DNA of 64,000 bases from Agrobacterium larrymoorei (GCF_030819275.1 NZ_JAUTBL010000002.1:436501-500500), one strand, 5' to 3'; positions 20,728 through 30,952 are shown, counted from the stretch's first letter. Notes: generated by a model from the letters alone, not told the origin. Numbers and translations: made by a program.

Positions 20728-23700
20728 TTACTCCGCAGCGGCGCGTCTGGTGTTGAAAACTTGCGTGACGTAAGCACGCAGCGCCGCGGGGCGCACCGGC
20801 TTGTGCTGAACCCCGATACCGTGCTTCTCGGCCTCGGCGCGGACCTCAGGAGTGCGGTCGGCCGTAATCAGCAGGGCCGGGATCTGCGATGTCAGCCTTT
20901 CGCGCAGATATAGAATGAGATCGATACCTGTACCTTCAGCAAGGTGGTAGTCTGCGACGATGAGATCGGGAATGTTGACTTTGCCGAGAACGGCATCGAG
21001 ATCATGAGCTGAGGCCGCTTGCGAGACCTCGCAGCCCCAGCCGGTCAGCAGCACAGACATTCCTTCCAGAATCTTTGGCTCATTATCGATACAGAGGATA
21101 TGAAAGCCGGATAGCCGGGTCTGCTGAGAGGAGGGGGTAGCGCGTCCTGCCTCTTTGCCATGCCTGTCACTCTGTGCTTCGCGCGGCAACTGGACTTGGA
21201 ACGACGTGCCTTTGCCGACCACGGATGACAGCTGGACAGGGTGGTGCAGCACCCGCGAAAGACGATCGACGATCGAAAGGCCAAGACCGAGGCCCGCCGC
21301 AGCCTTCATGCCTCCATCAAGCCGGGTGAATTCCTTGAAGATCGTCCGGAACTTCGAGGCAGGAATGCCCATGCCGGAGTCCATCACCTGGATCACGACA
21401 TCGCCACCGCGTCGACGTGCGCCGACCAGGACCTTGCCCGACATGGTGTATTTGATGGCATTGGAAACCAGGTTCTGGATCAGCCGCCGCAGGAGATTGA
21501 TGTCGGAGCGCACCGTCAAGGATGTCGGCATTACCACGAATTCGAGGTTCTTCTCTCGCGCCATGGGCGCGAAATCGGTTTCGATGCGCTTCAGGAGGTC
21601 GTTGAGTGGCACTGCCGCCATACGCGGCTTCATCGAGCCGGTATCAAGGCGAGAAATATCCAGCACCGCGCCAAGGATCGTTTCGACCGATTCCAGCGCG
21701 GAGTCGATATTCTGCACGAGATTGGTATTTTCCGAATGGCCGATACGCTCAACCAGTGCAGAAGAATAGAGACGTGCGGCGTTGAGCGGTTGCAGGATAT
21801 CGTGACCGGCTGCGGCGAAGAACCGGGTCTTGCCAATATTGGCCTCATCGGCAGCTGCGCGCGCCTCTGCCAGCTCGCGATTGACCCGCGTGAGTTCGCC
21901 GGTGCGTTCTGCCACGCGTTGCTCCAGCGTCTCGTTGGCCTGTTTCAAGGCTTGGTCGCTCGCCACGCGTTGTGTGATGTCTGTGAAGGTTGCGACCACA
22001 CCCTTGTCCGGCATGGCATTGGAGCGTACCTCGATAATGCGCGCACCGCCGCTGAGCACAAGGGAGAAGGGACGATCCATCGTCAGAAACTGGTTGATCC
22101 GTTCGCCATGATCGCCAGGCTCTATATCGCCGCGCTCGTCCAACAGCGCGACGATCTCGGCGAGCGGCAGACCAACGCGGCCGAAATGCTCCGGCAGATC
22201 GAGGAGGGTGCGGAAGCGTCTGTTCCAGATCGTCAGCCGCTGCGAGGCGTCGAAGACTGCGATCCCCTGATCCATCTGTGCCAGAGCCGTTTGCAGCATA
22301 TCCTGATTATATTGTAGTGCCTCGCTGGCCTGGTCCAACAACCAGGCGGTATCGGCGCTGGTGTCTTCCGCCTTTTGCAGGATGAGGGACAGCACCAGTC
22401 GGGCAGAGGAGGAGCCAATGGCGCTCCCCAACAGTTGTTCGGAGAAATGGATCAGCGCCATATCGGCAGGCTGCTCATCCTCTAGCCTTCGTCCTGCGGT
22501 TTTCTCGTAGGCCGAGAGCGAGCGAAGCATGCGCTCTTCGCCAAGGTACCGGGCGACCGCGCTTTTCAAGTCCCCGACGCTGACACGCGTCTTCCACCCG
22601 CGTGTGGCGAATTGCGATTTTGAATGGCGCTTGACGAAGATGCCGGATTGGATGCGCTCCACCGGACGTGGATTGCGCGAAAGCGAGCCGAGCACGATGG
22701 CGAGCGAATTGATAAGCAGGCTCAGTGTCACTGCATTGACGAGCGGATCGGCGCCCGGCCCGCTGAACATCTCCGTTCCGGGAAAAATGAAGCTCAAAAC
22801 GCCTGCCGCGACATAGGAATAGTCGGGGCCACCGAGGCTCGGCAGAAAGAGAAGATAGGCCCAGACGAGGAAGCCCGAGCTCAGGCCTGCGATCGCGCCG
22901 CGCGCATTGGCCCGCCGCCACAACAATCCGCCGAAAAGCGACGGGGCCATCTGCGCGATGGCGGCAAAGGCCAGCAATCCAATGGAGGCCAGACCCGATG
23001 TGCTGTCTGCCGCCCGATAGTAGAAATAGCCAAGCAGCAGGACGATGAAGATCGCCGTGCGGCGAATGTTGAGGAGCGTCTTGGCGAAGTCGTCGCTATG
23101 GGGCGAGCGGGTCAGCAGTTTCTGTCGCAGGAAAATGGGGATCAAGATATCGTTGGAGACCATGATCGACAGCGCCACCGAAGCGACGATCACCATCGCC
23201 GTTGCAGCGGAGAAGCCGCCGATGAAGGTGATCAGCGACACGAGCGGCACGCCGTTAAACAGCGGTAGCTGCAGCACATAGAGGTCGGCATCGCCATTGT
23301 TGCCGATCGTCAGAAGACCAGCGACGGCAATCGGCAGCACGAAAATATTGATAGCAATCAAATAGAGCGGCAGCAAAAGACCTGCGGTGCGCAGTTCCTT
23401 CGGTGTTCGGTTTTCCACGACCGTGACATGGAATTGCCGCGGCAAGAGGATGATGGCAAAGCCGGAGAGAAGCGTCAGAACGATCCAGCGGCTGATCGGC
23501 GTCTGGTAGGAGACCGCTTCCATCACTTGGGCGTTTTCAGAAGCGACGCGCCAAAGCGCCGACGGCCCATCGAAGAGGAAGAAGACGACATAGATGCCTG
23601 CGGTGCACATCGCCACCAGCTTGACGACCGACTCCATCGAAATGGCGAGGATCAACCCGTCCTGATGTTCCGTCGCATCCGTATGGCGCGTACCGAACAT

Positions 23701-24255
23701 GATAGCAAAGCCTGCCATCACCACCGTGACGATGAGCGGAAGATCGAGGAAGTGGAGATTGCCGCTGCCAATGCCGTAATCGCGCGGATCGACCATCGTC
23801 GCGACCGAACTGGAAACCGCCTTCAATTGCAGCGCGATGTAAGGAATAGCACCCACCAGGGCGATGATCGAAACGATCATGGCAACGGTCGGGTTCTTGC
23901 CGTAGCGTGCGGCGATAAAGTCTGCCACAGATGTGAGTTTCTCGGCTTTCGCCAGTTCCACGATGCGCCGGATGATGGGCATTCCCAGCGTGAAAGCGAG
24001 GATCGGGCCGGTGTAAATCCCGAGAAATTCAAGCCCACGTTCGGAGGCAAGGCCAACGCCACCGAAATAGGTCCAGGAGGTGCAGTAGATCGCAAGGCTG
24101 AGCGCATAGACCACCGGCCGCCCCTTGTGGGGAGCGGTCCTGCTTCGGCTCTTTCGATCGCCGTAACTCGCTACTGCAAAGAGCAACAGAATATAGGCGA
24201 AGGCCGAGACGAATATGATCCACCCGGGCAGCAATGCAGTGTCCCCTCCACTCAT
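20728..24255 (-). CDS. transporter-like (SLC5/STAC) hybrid sensor histidine kinase
   Basis: A 1175-residue sensor. The N-terminal half is a sodium:solute-symporter-like membrane domain with about 13 segments (YCTSWTYFGGVGLASERG is typical). It is followed by a PAS domain (YNQDMLQTALAQMDQGIAVF), a coiled linker, a HisKA domain with the phospho-His in FFAAAGHDILQPLNAARL (His 818), a HATPase domain and a C-terminal receiver with Asp in VADYHLAEG (Asp 1102). The layout is that of CbrA-like hybrid kinases, which sense nutrient or metabolic state. ATG 24255 is chosen because the frame further upstream translates an intergenic repeat. No cognate regulator gene is adjacent. Its link to motility, if any, is only positional. 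Confidence 0.9.
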   Translation of the reverse strand: MSGGDTALLPGWIIFVSAFAYILLLFAVASYGDRKSRSRTAPHKGRPVVYALSLAIYCTSWTYFGGVGLASERGLEFLGIYTGPILAFTLGMPIIRRIVELAKAEKLTSVADFIAARYGKNPTVAMIVSIIALVGAIPYIALQLKAVSSSVATMVDPRDYGIGSGNLHFLDLPLIVTVVMAGFAIMFGTRHTDATEHQDGLILAISMESVVKLVAMCTAGIYVVFFLFDGPSALWRVASENAQVMEAVSYQTPISRWIVLTLLSGFAIILLPRQFHVTVVENRTPKELRTAGLLLPLYLIAINIFVLPIAVAGLLTIGNNGDADLYVLQLPLFNGVPLVSLITFIGGFSAATAMVIVASVALSIMVSNDILIPIFLRQKLLTRSPHSDDFAKTLLNIRRTAIFIVLLLGYFYYRAADSTSGLASIGLLAFAAIAQMAPSLFGGLLWRRANARGAIAGLSSGFLVWAYLLFLPSLGGPDYSYVAAGVLSFIFPGTEMFSGPGADPLVNAVTLSLLINSLAIVLGSLSRNPRPVERIQSGIFVKRHSKSQFATRGWKTRVSVGDLKSAVARYLGEERMLRSLSAYEKTAGRRLEDEQPADMALIHFSEQLLGSAIGSSSARLVLSLILQKAEDTSADTAWLLDQASEALQYNQDMLQTALAQMDQGIAVFDASQRLTIWNRRFRTLLDLPEHFGRVGLPLAEIVALLDERGDIEPGDHGERINQFLTMDRPFSLVLSGGARIIEVRSNAMPDKGVVATFTDITQRVASDQALKQANETLEQRVAERTGELTRVNRELAEARAAADEANIGKTRFFAAAGHDILQPLNAARLYSSALVERIGHSENTNLVQNIDSALESVETILGAVLDISRLDTGSMKPRMAAVPLNDLLKRIETDFAPMAREKNLEFVVMPTSLTVRSDINLLRRLIQNLVSNAIKYTMSGKVLVGARRRGGDVVIQVMDSGMGIPASKFRTIFKEFTRLDGGMKAAAGLGLGLSIVDRLSRVLHHPVQLSSVVGKGTSFQVQLPREAQSDRHGKEAGRATPSSQQTRLSGFHILCIDNEPKILEGMSVLLTGWGCEVSQAASAHDLDAVLGKVNIPDLIVADYHLAEGTGIDLILYLRERLTSQIPALLITADRTPEVRAEAEKHGIGVQHKPVRPAALRAYVTQVFNTRRAAAE

Positions 24256-24390
24256 TCCGTAGAAGCTTATGACACTTCCAGTAAAATGAGAATTGGCGCC
24301 GCATTGGCATAAAGTCCAACAGACAAGCACCTGGTCGTACATCAACCGAAGGATGTGTGGAACGAAACACACGGATTGCGCGTCATAACG

Positions 24391-24492
24391 CATGGTCCAC
24401 GCAAAAGTGTGGGGCGGTTTTGCGATAACGACATGCGATAAAACAAAGAGCGAAAGCGCATGAGCGAATCTGAAAGATCGCAACAGGCTTTA
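24391..24492. repeat. dispersed rhizobial palindromic repeat, copy A
   Basis: About 100 bases in the 330-base divergent region between the kinase and mscL. It shares the core GCGGTTTTGCGATAACGACAT and the distal AGCGAATCTGAAAGATCGC with the copy at 55166-55266, and parts of the core with those at 25022 and 28143. The rest of this intergenic stretch holds no gene I can see. Confidence 0.7.
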
Positions 24493-24585
24493 GGACCTGC
24501 ACAATAGCAAATGGAGTGCTAGTGCTTACACGTCGGTGGCGTTTCGTCCCGGCAGATTAAGAGGGCTTAAAAGAGGGACATCTTC

Positions 24586-25014
24586 ATGCTCAACGAATTC
24601 AAGACATTCATTGCGCGCGGCAACGTCATGGACCTGGCTGTCGGCGTCATCATCGGAGCGGCTTTCAGCAAGATCGTCGATTCGGTCGTTAACGATCTGA
24701 TCATGCCGATCGTTGGCGCGATTTTCGGTGGTTTCGACTTCTCGAACTATTTCATTCCCCTGAGCTCCAGTGTGACCGCCACATCTTTGGCCGCCGCGCG
24801 CGAGCAGGGTGCGGTTATCGCCTACGGTAATTTTATTACCATCGTCATCAACTTCCTCATCCTGGCCTGGATCATCTTCCTTATGGTCAAGGGTGTGAAC
24901 AAGATCCGCGCGTCGGTCGAGCGTGAGAAGGTGGAAGAGCAGAAGGCGCCAGCCCCGCCGCCGGAAGACGTCAAGTTGCTCACCGAGATTCGCGACCTTC
25001 TGAAGACGCGCTAA
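24586..25014 (+). CDS. mscL: large-conductance mechanosensitive channel MscL
   Basis: A 142-residue inner-membrane channel that opens under membrane tension on hypo-osmotic shock. It has the family N-terminus ([20 protein letters not shown]), membrane segment 1 near residues 16-45, a periplasmic loop, membrane segment 2 near 80-103 ([19 protein letters not shown]) and a charged C-terminal helix with a Pro-rich linker. It stands alone between repeat copies A and B. The start has AGAGGGACA upstream. Confidence 0.96.
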   Translation: MLNEFKTFIARGNVMDLAVGVIIGAAFSKIVDSVVNDLIMPIVGAIFGGFDFSNYFIPLSSSVTATSLAAAREQGAVIAYGNFITIVINFLILAWIIFLMVKGVNKIRASVEREKVEEQKAPAPPPEDVKLLTEIRDLLKTR

Positions 25015-25021
25015 AATTCGG

Positions 25022-25075
25022 GCCACGCAAAGATGGGAAGCGGTTTTGCGATAACGACGTACGGTAAACCAAAGC
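25022..25075. repeat. dispersed rhizobial palindromic repeat, copy B (short)
   Basis: Contains CACGCAAAGATGGGAAGCGG and TTTTGCGATAACGACGTACG, matching the first palindrome of copies A and D; the second palindrome is not recognisable. Confidence 0.55.
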
Positions 25076-25188
25076 CCTCAAGCGGAGGGAGCGACCCGAA
25101 ATATCGGGCTGCACTCTAACCTCCACCCATCAGCAAAATCCGTGGTTTCTTCACGGAATATCATGCAAACCGCGCAAGCGATGCGCTA

Positions 25189-25215
25189 AGAAGGCACTCG
25201 AATGGAGTGCCTTCT
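25189..25215 (+). promoter_or_regulatory. hairpin enclosing the ribosome-binding site of the aminotransferase gene
   Basis: A perfect 11-base inverted repeat (AGAAGGCACTC, loop GAATG, GAGTGCCTTCT) that ends at the base before the ATG. The only Shine-Dalgarno candidate (GGAG, 25204-25207) lies at the loop/stem junction and would be masked when the hairpin forms. No T run follows, so it does not look like a terminator. Confidence 0.55.
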
Positions 25216-26388
25216 ATGTCGGTTTTGAACAGTCTCAGTGTCCGCTCTCTTGCAGCGCCTGAAAGCGGTATCGTCGAGGTGAAGAAATACGCCCACGCCC
25301 GCGAAAATCTTTTGCCATTGTGGGTTGGTGAGGGTGACCTGCCAACGCCGGATTTTATTTCCAAGGCTGCGGCCGACGCATTGAACGCCGGTGAAACCTT
25401 CTACACCTGGCAGCGCGGCATCCCTGAGCTTCGCGATGCACTTGGCCGTTACTATCAGCGGCATTTCGGTGCTTCGCTGTCGCCTGAGCACTTCTACGTC
25501 ACCGGTTCCGGCATGCAGGCCATCGTGCTCGCCGTCCAGGCACTGACGTCGCCCGGCGATGAGATGATCTACCTGACCCCGACATGGCCCAATATTGTCG
25601 CTGCCATCGGCATTGCCGGCGCGACGGCCGTGCCCGTTGGGATCGATTTTACCCAGGGCAAATGGAACATCGATATCGGCAAGCTCGAAAGCGCCATTAC
25701 ACCAAAGACCAAGGCGCTCTTTATCAATACGCCTTCCAACCCCACCGGCTGGACGGCAAGCCAGGATAATCTGCGTGACATTCTGGCACTGGCAAGAAAG
25801 CACGGTCTCTGGATTGTCGCCGACGAAATCTACGCGCTCTATCACTATGCAGGCGCCCGCGCTCCCTCTTTCCTCGATATCATGGAGCAGGGTGATCGGA
25901 TCGTTTTCGCCAACTCCTTCTCCAAGAACTGGTCGATGACGGGCTGGCGTGTTGGCTGGCTGGTCGCGCCGCCGGAAATCGGGCAGGTGATCGAAAATCT
26001 GATCCAGTATTCGACCTCCGGTGTCGCGCAATTCATGCAGCGTGGTGCGATTGCGGCCCTGGATCACGGTGATGATTTCATAGCGCAGAATTTCGCCCGC
26101 GCGGCACGCTCTCGCGACATTCTCTGCGATGCCTTGATTGCTACCAACCGCGTCGAGACCTTGAAGCCGGATGGAGCTCTCTACGCATTTCTAAAGATCG
26201 ATGGCGTTACGGACACGCGCGCGGCGGCTTTCGATATTGTAGATAAGGTCGGCGTTGGACTGGCGCCAGGCATGGCATTCGGCGCAGGCGGAGAGCTCTT
26301 CCTGCGTGCCTGCTTCCTGCGCGATCCAGCACAGATTACCGATGCCGCGGAAAGACTGTCGGACTACATATTGAAAAAGTCGGCGTGA
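25216..26388 (+). CDS. PLP-dependent class I/II aminotransferase
   Basis: A 390-residue fold-type I aminotransferase. Motifs include YLTPTWPNIVAAI, FINTPSNPTGW (substrate/PLP region), VADEIYALY (Asp to the PLP nitrogen) and the PLP lysine in SFSKNWSMTGWRVGWLV near residue 237. These enzymes move an amino group between an amino acid and a 2-oxo acid; the substrate is not readable here. ATG 25216 (MSVLNSLSVRSL) is preferred to GTG 25207. A strong hairpin immediately precedes the start codon. It is unrelated to the flagellar genes around it and converges on the flhB operon at a shared terminator. Confidence 0.9.
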   Translation: MSVLNSLSVRSLAAPESGIVEVKKYAHARENLLPLWVGEGDLPTPDFISKAAADALNAGETFYTWQRGIPELRDALGRYYQRHFGASLSPEHFYVTGSGMQAIVLAVQALTSPGDEMIYLTPTWPNIVAAIGIAGATAVPVGIDFTQGKWNIDIGKLESAITPKTKALFINTPSNPTGWTASQDNLRDILALARKHGLWIVADEIYALYHYAGARAPSFLDIMEQGDRIVFANSFSKNWSMTGWRVGWLVAPPEIGQVIENLIQYSTSGVAQFMQRGAIAALDHGDDFIAQNFARAARSRDILCDALIATNRVETLKPDGALYAFLKIDGVTDTRAAAFDIVDKVGVGLAPGMAFGAGGELFLRACFLRDPAQITDAAERLSDYILKKSA

Positions 26389-26513
26389 TGCAGCCGGCAC
26401 CGGCGAGAGCATTCCCAGCGGAGGCGTGATCGCTTCGGCGTGGGACAATGCGGCAAAAACGCATTGAACGCCGTCCCGCAGCAGGCGCTTCCGGTCTGAG
26501 TTCAATGGACAAT

Positions 26514-26549
26514 ACAAAAGAGGCGCATCGTCCCATGCGCCTCTTTTGT
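26514..26549. terminator. bidirectional terminator between aminotransferase gene and flhB operon
   Basis: A perfect 15-base inverted repeat (ACAAAAGAGGCGCAT and its complement around a six-base loop) with A/T-rich outer ends, between two converging genes. Confidence 0.85.
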
Positions 26550-26591
26550 CGTCTAAGGATAAATGTTCATGCGGGTGAAACGGTCAGGATT

Positions 26592-27041
26592 TTAGCGCGC
26601 TGCATTCATCGCAGCGGAGTCCACGTTCTTGTAGAAGGTGGCATAGCGCAGGCTATCCGCCAGAAAAGCGGTGTTTTCGTTCGGGTCGTTCGATGGGTTT
26701 TGGAAATTGATGTAGTTGATATTGACGCCGGCATGATCCTTGCCGAGCATCAATTGCGCGTAGATCGTGACGCCCTTCGGCTTGATCTCAAGATCGAGCG
26801 TGATCGAAGGATAGGTGTCCCAATCGAGCGTGTAATCTCCCCCAATTCCGAAATGAACAGTTCCCGGGTGGAAGTATAGTTCGGCTGCCGAATCCACGAG
26901 ATCCGACAAGCTTTTGTAATATTCAAACTTTAAAAGAGATATCAGATCAGCAGCGTCAATCAGACGAAGCTCGGCCGCTACGGGACCGATTGCGCGTGCA
27001 ACTATCTCTTCTCGTTGAGCCGAATATGGGCATTTTTTCAT
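26592..27041 (-). CDS. hypothetical protein at the end of the motA-flhB operon
   Basis: A 149-residue protein I do not recognise. It starts MKKCPYSAQREEIVARAIGP, has no signal peptide or membrane segment, and its middle is rich in aromatic and beta-forming residues (FGIGGDYTLDWDTYPSITLD). It begins 5 bases after the flhB stop, so it is the last gene of motA-fliM-fliN-fliG-flhB and is probably made with the switch and export proteins. A role in flagellar assembly or motor function is inferred from position only. Confidence 0.75.
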   Translation of the reverse strand: MKKCPYSAQREEIVARAIGPVAAELRLIDAADLISLLKFEYYKSLSDLVDSAAELYFHPGTVHFGIGGDYTLDWDTYPSITLDLEIKPKGVTIYAQLMLGKDHAGVNINYINFQNPSNDPNENTAFLADSLRYATFYKNVDSAAMNAAR

Positions 27042-27046
27042 GTCAA

Positions 27047-28126
27047 TCAGTTTACCCGTCTTTTGTTCTGACGTGCGGCGTAAACCTTATGAATGAGTTC
27101 CGCCACAGCCTTATAAAATACTGACGGAATGACGCTATCGACCGAGACTTGCGCAAACATGGAGCGGGCGAGTGGCGGATCTTCAAAAATCGGGATGTTG
27201 TGCTCTGTGGCAATCTCTCTGATGCGCAGCGCAATCAGATCCTGCCCCTTGGCGACGACGATCGGCGCATCGCTCTCTTCCTTTACATAGCGCAACGCAA
27301 CTGCAAAGTGGGTTGGGTTGGTGATGATGAGGGTGGCTCTTGGAACGCTGTCCATCATGCGGCGACGGGCGCGATCGCGCGCAATCGAGCGCTGGCGGGC
27401 CTTGACGACCGGGTCACCCTGCGACTGCTTGTGTTCGTCCTTGACTTCCTGCTTGGTCATTCTCAGGTTGCTGTACCAGCGATGATTGGTCCAGAAATAG
27501 TCGGCGACCGCGAGGATGCCCGTCGAAAACAGAATGACGATCATCATCTTCTTCAACGCTTCGTAGCCGGTCGGAACGATCATCTGCGGATCGGTATTGA
27601 GCGCGCTCAGCAGCCTGAAATAATCGCCCTTCAGCACCATCGCCATGATGATGGCGACGATGACGACCTTGAACAGCGATTTCCCGAAATTGATCAGACC
27701 GTCGACGCTATAGATGCGCTTGAAGCCTTTGATTGGCGAGATGCGTTCGGCCTTGGGTGTGATTCGGTCGAGAACGAACTGCGGAAGGTTCTGCGCAAAG
27801 GACTGGCCCAGACCGAAGATGATGAACATGATCGCCGCTGGTAATAACAGCGCGCTTGCTTCCTTTGTGAGGTGCAGGCCAAGAGACAGCAGATCGCCTG
27901 CCGTATTCAGGCGCCATTGTTCGGGACGCTCGATCACATCCTTCAGTGTTTCGCCAAGTCGCCTCACACCGTCCGGTGCGAAAAAAACGAGATAGACGTA
28001 AAAAGCCAGTGAAGACGCAAAGAGAGACGCTTCGGTAGAGGCAGGTATGTTACCTTTCTCGACCGCGTCGCGAAGTTTTTTCTCTGATGGTTCTTCTGTT
28101 TTACTGTCTTTGTCTTCGTCAGCCAA
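27047..28126 (-). CDS. flhB: flagellar export gate protein FlhB
   Basis: Membrane component of the flagellar type III export gate that switches substrate class after hook completion. At 359 residues it has the usual charged N-terminus ([17 protein letters not shown]), four membrane segments and the self-cleaving NPTH motif at residues 270-273 ([13 protein letters not shown]). The hook-length ruler that would act on it is encoded here as motD/fliK. It lies in the minus-strand operon after fliG, separated by 225 bases that contain a palindromic repeat. Confidence 0.96.
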   Translation of the reverse strand: MADEDKDSKTEEPSEKKLRDAVEKGNIPASTEASLFASSLAFYVYLVFFAPDGVRRLGETLKDVIERPEQWRLNTAGDLLSLGLHLTKEASALLLPAAIMFIIFGLGQSFAQNLPQFVLDRITPKAERISPIKGFKRIYSVDGLINFGKSLFKVVIVAIIMAMVLKGDYFRLLSALNTDPQMIVPTGYEALKKMMIVILFSTGILAVADYFWTNHRWYSNLRMTKQEVKDEHKQSQGDPVVKARQRSIARDRARRRMMDSVPRATLIITNPTHFAVALRYVKEESDAPIVVAKGQDLIALRIREIATEHNIPIFEDPPLARSMFAQVSVDSVIPSVFYKAVAELIHKVYAARQNKRRVN

Positions 28127-28142
28127 GGCAAGACCTCCCTAA

Positions 28143-28241
28143 GGCATGTCACGCTAATCTTCAGCGGTTTTGCGATAACGGAGTGCGTTAAGACAAAGAC
28201 TTAGACGCCGAGCGCGAACACAAGGATCGCGGGACGCTAAA
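28143..28241. repeat. dispersed rhizobial palindromic repeat, copy C
   Basis: Lies between fliG and flhB inside the operon. It has AGCGGTTTTGCGATAACGGA, matching the core of the copies at 24391 and 55166, with degenerate flanks. As transcribed sequence it could form a hairpin that alters the fliG/flhB transcript ratio. Confidence 0.6.
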
Positions 28242-28351
28242 ACTGAAAAAACCCGCCTTTTCCTGGCAGGTCCGCGAAAGAAGGTACAGTCTTGGTGGGC
28301 GACCTGCAAGATGGCAGGGGTTGGCTGCAGGTGTTATCAACCGGGAAGGTG

Positions 28352-29398
28352 CTATGCCGCTGCCGGTTCGCCCTCTGCTGGGGCGGCTTCCTTGAGGACG
28401 ATCTGGCCGGAATTGGCCATGCGAATGGCTTCCTGTGCCACTGCACGTCGCGCTACGGCCACTTCGCGGGTGTTGATATTCGTGCCGCCCGCAGAAAGAT
28501 CGGACTCGATCATGCGGCGCTGGCGTGGGCTGATGCTGGACAGCACACATTCCTTGATTTCCGCCGTGGCGCCACGCAGCGCCATGGTGATGACATCGCC
28601 GGTAATATCGCTGAGGAGCGTAACACGGCTGCGCTGCGGCATATACAAGAGGTCTTCGAAGAGGAAGATCTTCGGTTTGACCTTGTTTGCCGATTCCCGG
28701 CTGAGGGTTTCGAGCGAGCTGAGAAGCGTATCGACCTGGGGCTTCTCCAGCTCGTTCATCAGGTCTGCGACCTTGATGGAGCCGGTTGCGTTGCGTTCTG
28801 CCTCGACTTCGGCGATCAGTGCCAAGACGCGCTTTTCGATGATCTGCGCGGCAGTCGGGCTGACTTCCTTCATGTTCACCGTACGGTTCATGATATCCGC
28901 CCGCTGTTCGTCGGGGATTGTCAGCAGAACCTTGGCGCCGAAGGAAGATGGCAGCATCGAAAGGATGTAGGCGATCGTCTGAGGATGCTCGCGCATCACA
29001 TATTTGCCGATGAACTGCGGATCGGAATCCTGCAACTGGTCCCAGATGGAAGTCTCGAAGGCCTGGAAGGTCGCACGACGGCCAAGAAGGCCATCCACTT
29101 CTTCAGGGGTGAGGCCTTCTTCGAGGATGGCTTCGATAGCCTTAGCATTGTCCATGAGGCCGGTACCCTCGGTGAAGAGGTCCTCGAACTCGGCGACGAT
29201 CTGGGCAAGTTCGTCTGGTGGGATGACACGAAGAGTCTGAGCGGAGTTGATGATGGTCTGAAGCTCGGCCTGGGTAAAAAACTTCAACAGTTTTCCAGCG
29301 ACGCCCTTGCCCATTGCCAGGAGCACGGCGGCAGCCTTTTCAGCCTGAGACAACGGTTTCCCTAAGATCGGGTTACCGAAATCCTCAAAGTCCATCAT
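28352..29398 (-). CDS. fliG: flagellar motor switch protein FliG
   Basis: Rotor protein at the cytoplasmic face of the MS ring; its C-terminal domain meets the stator MotA to generate torque. At 348 residues it has the N-terminal FliF-binding part (LSQAEKAAAVLLAMG), a middle domain with an EHPQT motif (REHPQTIAYILSMLP) and the C-terminal charged helix region (MALRGATAEIKECVLSSISP). It ends in an Ala/Pro-rich tail. It belongs to the operon motA-fliM-fliN-fliG-flhB. Two ATG codons stand in tandem at the start. Confidence 0.96.
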   Translation of the reverse strand: MMDFEDFGNPILGKPLSQAEKAAAVLLAMGKGVAGKLLKFFTQAELQTIINSAQTLRVIPPDELAQIVAEFEDLFTEGTGLMDNAKAIEAILEEGLTPEEVDGLLGRRATFQAFETSIWDQLQDSDPQFIGKYVMREHPQTIAYILSMLPSSFGAKVLLTIPDEQRADIMNRTVNMKEVSPTAAQIIEKRVLALIAEVEAERNATGSIKVADLMNELEKPQVDTLLSSLETLSRESANKVKPKIFLFEDLLYMPQRSRVTLLSDITGDVITMALRGATAEIKECVLSSISPRQRRMIESDLSAGGTNINTREVAVARRAVAQEAIRMANSGQIVLKEAAPAEGEPAAA

Positions 29399-29425
29399 GG
29401 TCTTTCCTCTCCGTCCCCACAGGGA

Positions 29426-29929
29426 TTAGGTCTTCTTAGTACTCAGCACTTCGATCAGCTTCACACCGAAACGTGTATCGTCGTTTTCCAGAACGGTAAT
29501 TTCGCCGCGTGCAATGCAACGACCGTTCACCATGATCTCAACAGGTTCGCCGATTCGTCGATCGAGCGCAATTGTTGCTCCCTCTTCCAGGCCCATCAGG
29601 CCCGATACCAGCATGCGGCTGGTTCCCAAAACGATCTGGACATCAATCGGGATGTCCATGATCAGGTCCAAGTTGTCCGACAGGCCGCTGCCAAGCGGTG
29701 CTGCGGAAGGTGGTGTGCCCGCATCAAAGCCAAACGCGTCGAGGTCATCGCCCAGCGGGCTTGCAGCGGCGCCATCAAAGTCGCCGAAGTCCCCGAAGCT
29801 GGAGAGCGAACCCTCCGCGTCGCTTTTCAAGACGTCGCGCAGCCCACCGATAGCTTGATCCAGTTCGCCCGTATCATCGAGCGAAGGCATCAGGTCGTCG
29901 TCGGTTACAGGGGTCTTTTTCGTAGCCAT
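29426..29929 (-). CDS. fliN: flagellar motor switch protein FliN
   Basis: C-ring component, 167 residues. The C-terminal SpoA domain is clear ([16 protein letters not shown] through [12 protein letters not shown], about residues 85-167). The N-terminal 80 residues are acidic and low-complexity, as in rhizobial FliN. ATG 29929 ([13 protein letters not shown]) follows AAAGGA; a longer reading would overlap fliM. It acts with FliM and FliG in switching and torque. Confidence 0.94.
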   Translation of the reverse strand: MATKKTPVTDDDLMPSLDDTGELDQAIGGLRDVLKSDAEGSLSSFGDFGDFDGAAASPLGDDLDAFGFDAGTPPSAAPLGSGLSDNLDLIMDIPIDVQIVLGTSRMLVSGLMGLEEGATIALDRRIGEPVEIMVNGRCIARGEITVLENDDTRFGVKLIEVLSTKKT

Positions 29930-29994
29930 GCGATAATTATTCCTTTTGAAACTTGCGTCAGCCTGCCTAAAACCTAAGGTAGTATTGAGCGATC

Positions 29995-30951
29995 TCAACC
30001 CATCAGGTGTCTTAGGATTTCGTCATCCGTGGAGACGTTGTTCTTGACCCGAACCGTGTAGCGGTCCCCGGCTCGCCCAAACTCGCAATTATACATCTTT
30101 GCTCCGTTTGCGCTTACTTCGACGCAGATATCATCCTGCTTCGCGTCCCGGAAAGGAATAACGTCTCCTTCCACGAGGCGTGAGATGGTCTTCAGTGTCA
30201 GTGTCTGAAGTCTGATTTTCGCTTCAAGCGTTACCTGGGAACGCTTGACCTGTTCGGAAATCATCTCCATCCACTCTTCTTGCTTCTTAACGGCCCCGGC
30301 CGAAGGCTTCGGCGTGACGATCGTGGTCTTGAGAAGCGTGCGCTGAGGAATAATCAGCGCAAATTCGGAAGCAATCTTGCCGATTGCGATCTTCATCCGG
30401 ATCAGCATGCCGAATTGGCCGAACATGGCCTCTTCGTAAGCGCTCTTTCCGGTTGCATTGAAGGGCGGCTCGATCGTCACTTCGAAGCCGCCGGAGGCGT
30501 TGACCGCCGAGCGCAACACGCCAGCGATTCGGTCGAGGATCAAAGCCGCAAGATCGAGCTCGATCGGCGACAGGGGCCGGACTTCCGGTTCCATGATCGT
30601 GTCGGGTGCAGCACCCAGCATGCGTTCCATCAACGCCATGACGAATGCGTTGCCGACACCGATCATGAAATTGTTGCACCAGTTGCGAAGCGAACAATCC
30701 GCGACAGCGTAATCCTTGCCGAGCTTCGCAATGAGATCGGTCATCAGGCCGGATTCGCAAGCCTCATAATCAACCTCGATGGTGATGCTGGTTTGACTGT
30801 GGAAGACGTCGGGAAGGAAGGTGCCATAGACTTGGCCGATCTCGTTGCCGATCTTGGCGACGGTCTTGCTGTCCCCAAGCCCACCGGTGAGCTTGGCGAG
30901 CAGTGAGGGTTCCATTCCAAGGGAAGAGCTATGGTCCGCAGCAATCGCCAT
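29995..30951 (-). CDS. fliM: flagellar motor switch protein FliM
   Basis: C-ring protein that normally binds phospho-CheY. At 318 residues it has the middle CheC-like region ([20 protein letters not shown]) and a C-terminal SpoA domain (about residues 240-315, with [11 protein letters not shown]). As in other rhizobia the sequence is divergent, and the usual N-terminal LSQxEIDxLL CheY-binding motif is not evident. It starts 1 base after the motA stop and precedes fliN. Confidence 0.9.
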   Translation of the reverse strand: MAIAADHSSSLGMEPSLLAKLTGGLGDSKTVAKIGNEIGQVYGTFLPDVFHSQTSITIEVDYEACESGLMTDLIAKLGKDYAVADCSLRNWCNNFMIGVGNAFVMALMERMLGAAPDTIMEPEVRPLSPIELDLAALILDRIAGVLRSAVNASGGFEVTIEPPFNATGKSAYEEAMFGQFGMLIRMKIAIGKIASEFALIIPQRTLLKTTIVTPKPSAGAVKKQEEWMEMISEQVKRSQVTLEAKIRLQTLTLKTISRLVEGDVIPFRDAKQDDICVEVSANGAKMYNCEFGRAGDRYTVRVKNNVSTDDEILRHLMG

Positions 30952-30952
30952 A

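Noticed and set aside
24256..24483. N-terminal extension of the hybrid kinase
   Set aside because: The extra 76 residues translate a dispersed intergenic repeat; the family-like start is at 24255.
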